Assembly (NCBI GenBank): GCA_002508635.1
Contig: DACO01000103.1
Span: 1,383-11,067 of the forward strand
DNA length: 9,685 nt
Direction: 5' to 3'
DNA from: Methanolobus sp. UBA118
GTDB taxonomy: Archaea; Halobacteriota; Methanosarcinia; Methanosarcinales; Methanosarcinaceae
The position numbers and the translations under genes were made by a program. Shown here piece by piece: positions 8,006 to 9,685 of this stretch; the stretch's first letter is position 1, and each line of letters begins with the position of its first letter. The notes under the pieces were generated by a model. That model saw only the letters and a list, made by a program, of their open reading frames with translations. It had not been told where the DNA came from and made no database searches.

Positions 8006-8542
8006 TTACTTTGAAGAGTTCTTTTCTTCTTCATCGGGCTTCTTTGATACTGCGACCATTGCCGGTCTTATCACCTTCGTATGGAGGTAATAACCGGGTT
8101 TGCAGACATTGACGACCTTTCCTTCTTCGTGCTCGGGGTGTTCAACATGCATTATGGCTTCGTGCAGGTTTGGATCGAATTCCTCTCCGTGGCACTCGAT
8201 CTTTTGAAGACCTTCCTTCTCAAGGATCGAAGTGAATTGTTTGAAGACCATTTCTACACCCTTCACGACAGATTCAATGTCATCCGTCTGTTTTGCAGAT
8301 TCTATTGCCCTCTCAAAGTTGTCATAAACTTCAAGTAACTCTGTGATTATCTGTTCGACTGCGAACTTGCGGTATTCTTCTCTTTCGCGAATACTTCTTT
8401 TCCTGAAGTTATCAAATTCTGCAGTGAGCCGTAACAGCTTTTCCCTAAGTTGCGCGGCTTCATCTTCGGCCGGGCACTCATCTTTGGCGGAGTTCGCTGT
8501 TTCCGAACCAAGATCACCACTATTCTCAGGTTCTTTATCCAT
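8006..8542 (-). CDS. grpE: GrpE nucleotide exchange factor
   Basis: GrpE drives ADP release from DnaK and so resets the chaperone cycle; it works as a dimer. From the chosen ATG the protein has 178 residues: an acidic, disordered head (1-28), a long coiled-coil helix (about 29-85) with the family's LRLTAEFDNFRKR, a short helical part, and the C-terminal beta domain with the signature FDPNLHEAI (122-130) and PGYYLHTKVIRPAMVAVSK (149-167). The frame stays open upstream to a GTG at 8584, but ATG 8542 is preferred: GGAGAT (8549-8554) sits 6 bases before it, and the operon TATA box predicts a transcript starting near 8581, so the GTG would hardly be transcribed. It is the first gene of grpE-dnaK-dnaJ, 62 bases before dnaK. 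Confidence 0.95.
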   Translation of the reverse strand: MDKEPENSGDLGSETANSAKDECPAEDEAAQLREKLLRLTAEFDNFRKRSIREREEYRKFAVEQIITELLEVYDNFERAIESAKQTDDIESVVKGVEMVFKQFTSILEKEGLQKIECHGEEFDPNLHEAIMHVEHPEHEEGKVVNVCKPGYYLHTKVIRPAMVAVSKKPDEEEKNSSK

Positions 8543-8566
8543 CTCAATATCTCCAGAGTTCAATGT

Positions 8567-8591
8567 ATGATTGAGTGTACGCACTAATCAT
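8567..8591 (-). promoter_or_regulatory. Imperfect inverted repeat over the predicted grpE transcription start (operator candidate)
   Basis: ATGATTGAGTG (8567-8577) and CACTAATCAT (8582-8591) form a 10-bp inverted repeat with one unpaired base (8573) around a 4-base centre. The centre falls at about 8579-8580, where the TATA box predicts transcription to start. A dyad in that place is typical of a repressor site that blocks the polymerase. It is not the bacterial CIRCE element, which has 9-bp arms and a 9-base spacer. Binding by any regulator is inference. Confidence 0.4.
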
Positions 8592-8603
8592 TGTTAGGGG
8601 TTC

Positions 8604-8619
8604 TATAAATAGTTTTCGG
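8604..8619 (-). promoter_or_regulatory. BRE plus TATA box of the grpE-dnaK-dnaJ operon
   Basis: On the minus strand CCGAAAAC (8612-8619) is followed directly by TATTTATA (8604-8611): a purine-rich BRE next to a consensus-like TATA box. The expected transcription start is near 8581, about 38 bases before the grpE ATG. This is the clearest promoter in the window and should drive all three chaperone genes. Confidence 0.8.
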
Positions 8620-8638
8620 ATCTTAAGAAGGTTTTTGC

Positions 8639-8666
8639 AAAAAAAGAAACGATTTAATTGAAAAAA
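8639..8666 (-). terminator. T-tract terminator after the four-helix membrane protein
   Basis: Reading down the minus strand from the stop at 8703, there is a run of six T residues (8661-8666), then TTTCTTTTTTT (8639-8649). These are typical archaeal oligo-T termination signals and separate this gene from the grpE promoter just beyond. Confidence 0.65.
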
Positions 8667-8702
8667 TATCGATATAATTGGTAATATCTATATTATATGA
8701 TA

Positions 8703-9110
8703 CTAGTAAGCCGACTGTAGCTTATGTTGAAGGGTCCTGATTATGAGCATGCTCACAACCATACATATGGCAAGGGCTGAGATCAGATGTCCCCATCCGA
8801 CAGTACTGATACCTTCTGCCATGGCATACCTGATACCCGTAAAGAATGCTGTTGCCGAAAAGGTTGCAACAAATGATGCAATGGCTCCTCCGATGAGTGA
8901 CCCAAGATAATCCGCACCCCTGTCCTCAAAATAGACCGACCCTGCAATAAAGATTACGGCGAACATCAGCAGTATGATCGGAAAGGGGACAGAAGGAGAG
9001 CCTGTTTCTGCCAGATTCATAATACCCATGGCCACGCCTATCATGAATATCGCCAGTGTGGTGGATACTGCAATAGCCTGCACAAACGGATTGTCAGCAT
9101 TAAATTCCAT
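8703..9110 (-). CDS. Small four-helix integral membrane protein of unknown function
   Basis: I do not recognise this family. From ATG 9110 the protein has 135 residues and four clear hydrophobic segments at about 9-31, 42-60, 69-93 and 104-125. A charged loop (FEDRGADY) separates helices 2 and 3, and the last ten residues are polar (RTLQHKLQSAY). Helix 3 is rich in small residues (GSLIGGAIAS), which suggests tight packing against another helix. There is no signal peptide cleavage site, cysteine pair or metal motif. ATG 9110 is favoured over ATG 9116 because AGGG (9116-9119) lies 6 bases before it, but a near-leaderless start at 9116 is possible, since a TATA-like box lies at 9141-9149. It has its own terminator, so it is not part of the grpE operon. 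Codon use looks like that of the neighbours, which suggests a resident gene. Confidence 0.8.
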   Translation of the reverse strand: MEFNADNPFVQAIAVSTTLAIFMIGVAMGIMNLAETGSPSVPFPIILLMFAVIFIAGSVYFEDRGADYLGSLIGGAIASFVATFSATAFFTGIRYAMAEGISTVGWGHLISALAICMVVSMLIIRTLQHKLQSAY

Positions 9111-9140
9111 ATTCATCCCTGCTTCTAATTCACTTGATAG

Positions 9141-9207
9141 TATATATTTATTTTTAATTTATATTATTAGTAACAAGTCCTAGTAATAGCAAATAATATA
9201 TTAAATA
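9141..9207. promoter_or_regulatory. AT-rich divergent promoter region
   Basis: The 114-base gap between the membrane protein and the ATP-grasp gene is very AT-rich and holds TATA-like boxes for both directions: TAAATATATA on the minus strand (9141-9150) and TATATTAAATA on the plus strand (9197-9207). Their distances fit short leaders or none. The exact boxes cannot be fixed in such AT-rich DNA. Confidence 0.5.
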
Positions 9208-9213
9208 ATGCAC

Positions 9214-9223
9214 TTGCATGCAA
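9214..9223. repeat. Perfect 10-bp palindrome TTGCATGCAA before the ATP-grasp start codon
   Basis: TTGCATGCAA is its own reverse complement and lies at about -11 to -2 relative to the ATG at 9225, in the place normally taken by a ribosome binding site. It stands out as a GC-containing island in AT-rich DNA. It could be an operator covering the transcription start, but a 10-bp palindrome can also arise by chance. Confidence 0.4.
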
Positions 9224-9224
9224 C

Positions 9225-9685
9225 ATGAAAATACTTCTTGCAGAGTACGCTGTCGGAGCAGGTCTTGAAGGGACCCTGATGCTGGAAGGCGCAGCCATGC
9301 TCGGGACACTTGTGGACAGTTTCTCAAGGCTCGGGCATGAGGTCGTATACCTTTCGTCCGGTCCGAAATTCAGTAGAGGAAGAGCAATCAGATCCTGCAT
9401 TGAAGATTTCGAAAATGTACTTGAGAGCGAAGCGGCAGAATGTGATGCAGGGCTTGTTATCGGTCCGGATGAGATGCTTGCTGAACTCTCGGCAATTATT
9501 AAGGATAACACGCTAAATCTGGGATGCTCGCCGGAGTCTGTTAGTATCTGTGCTGATAAACTGGAGTGCACCCGGAAATTGCGGGCATGTTCTATAAATG
9601 TGCCAGAAATCTATGATAAAGAATATCAGGGTCTGTGCCTGATAAAACCAAGATTCGGATGTGCATCCGAGGGTGTGAGGATCTC
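9225..9685 (+). CDS. ATP-grasp ligase, probably tyramine--L-glutamate ligase MfnD (3' end outside window)
   Basis: The first 153 codons are present and the frame is still open at the window edge. The N-terminal pre-ATP-grasp domain begins MKILLAEYAVGAG and includes a glycine-bounded helix to about residue 40. NLGCSPESVSICADKLECTR (98-117) is the hallmark entry to an ATP-grasp fold: the conserved DK at 111-112 is the usual ATP-contacting lysine region. LIKPRFGCASEG (139-150) is the second nucleotide-binding strand and glycine loop. In methanogens this subgroup most resembles MfnD, which joins tyramine to glutamate in methanofuran synthesis, but the reaction cannot be proved from the N-terminal part. 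ATG 9225 is the only upstream-supported start; no ribosome binding site precedes it, and a TATA-like box centred about 23-26 bases before it suggests a leaderless message. Confidence 0.75.
   Translation, partial: MKILLAEYAVGAGLEGTLMLEGAAMLGTLVDSFSRLGHEVVYLSSGPKFSRGRAIRSCIEDFENVLESEAAECDAGLVIGPDEMLAELSAIIKDNTLNLGCSPESVSICADKLECTRKLRACSINVPEIYDKEYQGLCLIKPRFGCASEGVRI

Noticed and set aside
8666..8675. Palindrome ATATCGATAT upstream of the grpE promoter
   Set aside because: It is mostly A/T in a very AT-rich terminator region and lies about 50 bases upstream of the BRE; chance is a sufficient explanation.
9168..9186. Direct repeat TAGTAA (9168-9173 and 9181-9186) in the divergent promoter region
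   Set aside because: Six-base AT-rich words repeat readily by chance in DNA this AT-rich, and the flanks do not match.
1..9685. CRISPR arrays, insertion sequences, att sites, tRNA or rRNA genes
   Set aside because: No regularly spaced repeats, transposase or integrase motifs, or cloverleaf-like sequences were noticed; gaps between genes are all under 130 bases and mostly explained by promoters and terminators.

Overview
The window looks like ordinary chromosomal core DNA from a methylotrophic or otherwise versatile methanogenic archaeon, most likely of the family Methanosarcinaceae. The evidence is the mix of archaeal-only genes (the F420 enzyme CofC, the archaeal-lipid saturating geranylgeranyl reductase, and an ATP-grasp protein resembling the methanofuran enzyme MfnD), archaeal TATA/BRE promoters, poly-T terminators and ribosome binding sites of the GGTGAT/GAGGT type, together with a bacterial-type Hsp70 set that only some archaea carry. 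Base composition is moderate and even. A genus cannot be named from the sequence alone.

Layout. Positions 1-348 (+): C-terminal half of cofC. 468-1852 (+): a small two-cluster ferredoxin overlapping by 4 bases a geranylgeranyl reductase, closed by a strong hairpin plus T-tract. 1902-4695 (-): a trkA-trkH potassium uptake operon, convergent with the reductase. 4825-8542 (-): the complete grpE-dnaK-dnaJ chaperone operon, read from a clear BRE/TATA promoter near 8604-8619 and ended by T-tracts near 4780-4800. 8703-9110 (-): an unrecognised four-helix membrane protein with its own promoter and terminator. 9225-9685 (+): the first 153 codons of an ATP-grasp ligase, divergent from the membrane protein and apparently leaderless.

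How the parts work together. The ferredoxin probably supplies electrons to the reductase that saturates the membrane lipid chains. TrkA gates the TrkH potassium channel in response to nucleotides. GrpE, DnaK and DnaJ form one ATP-driven folding cycle. No mobile element, CRISPR array, tRNA or rRNA was found, and every complete gene reads through without a frameshift. I see no convincing new multi-gene system. The best leads are regulatory: an imperfect inverted repeat sitting on the predicted grpE transcription start, an 11-bp hairpin between dnaK and dnaJ, and a perfect 10-bp palindrome between the TATA box and start codon of the ATP-grasp gene. The one gene without a recognised function is the four-helix membrane protein.
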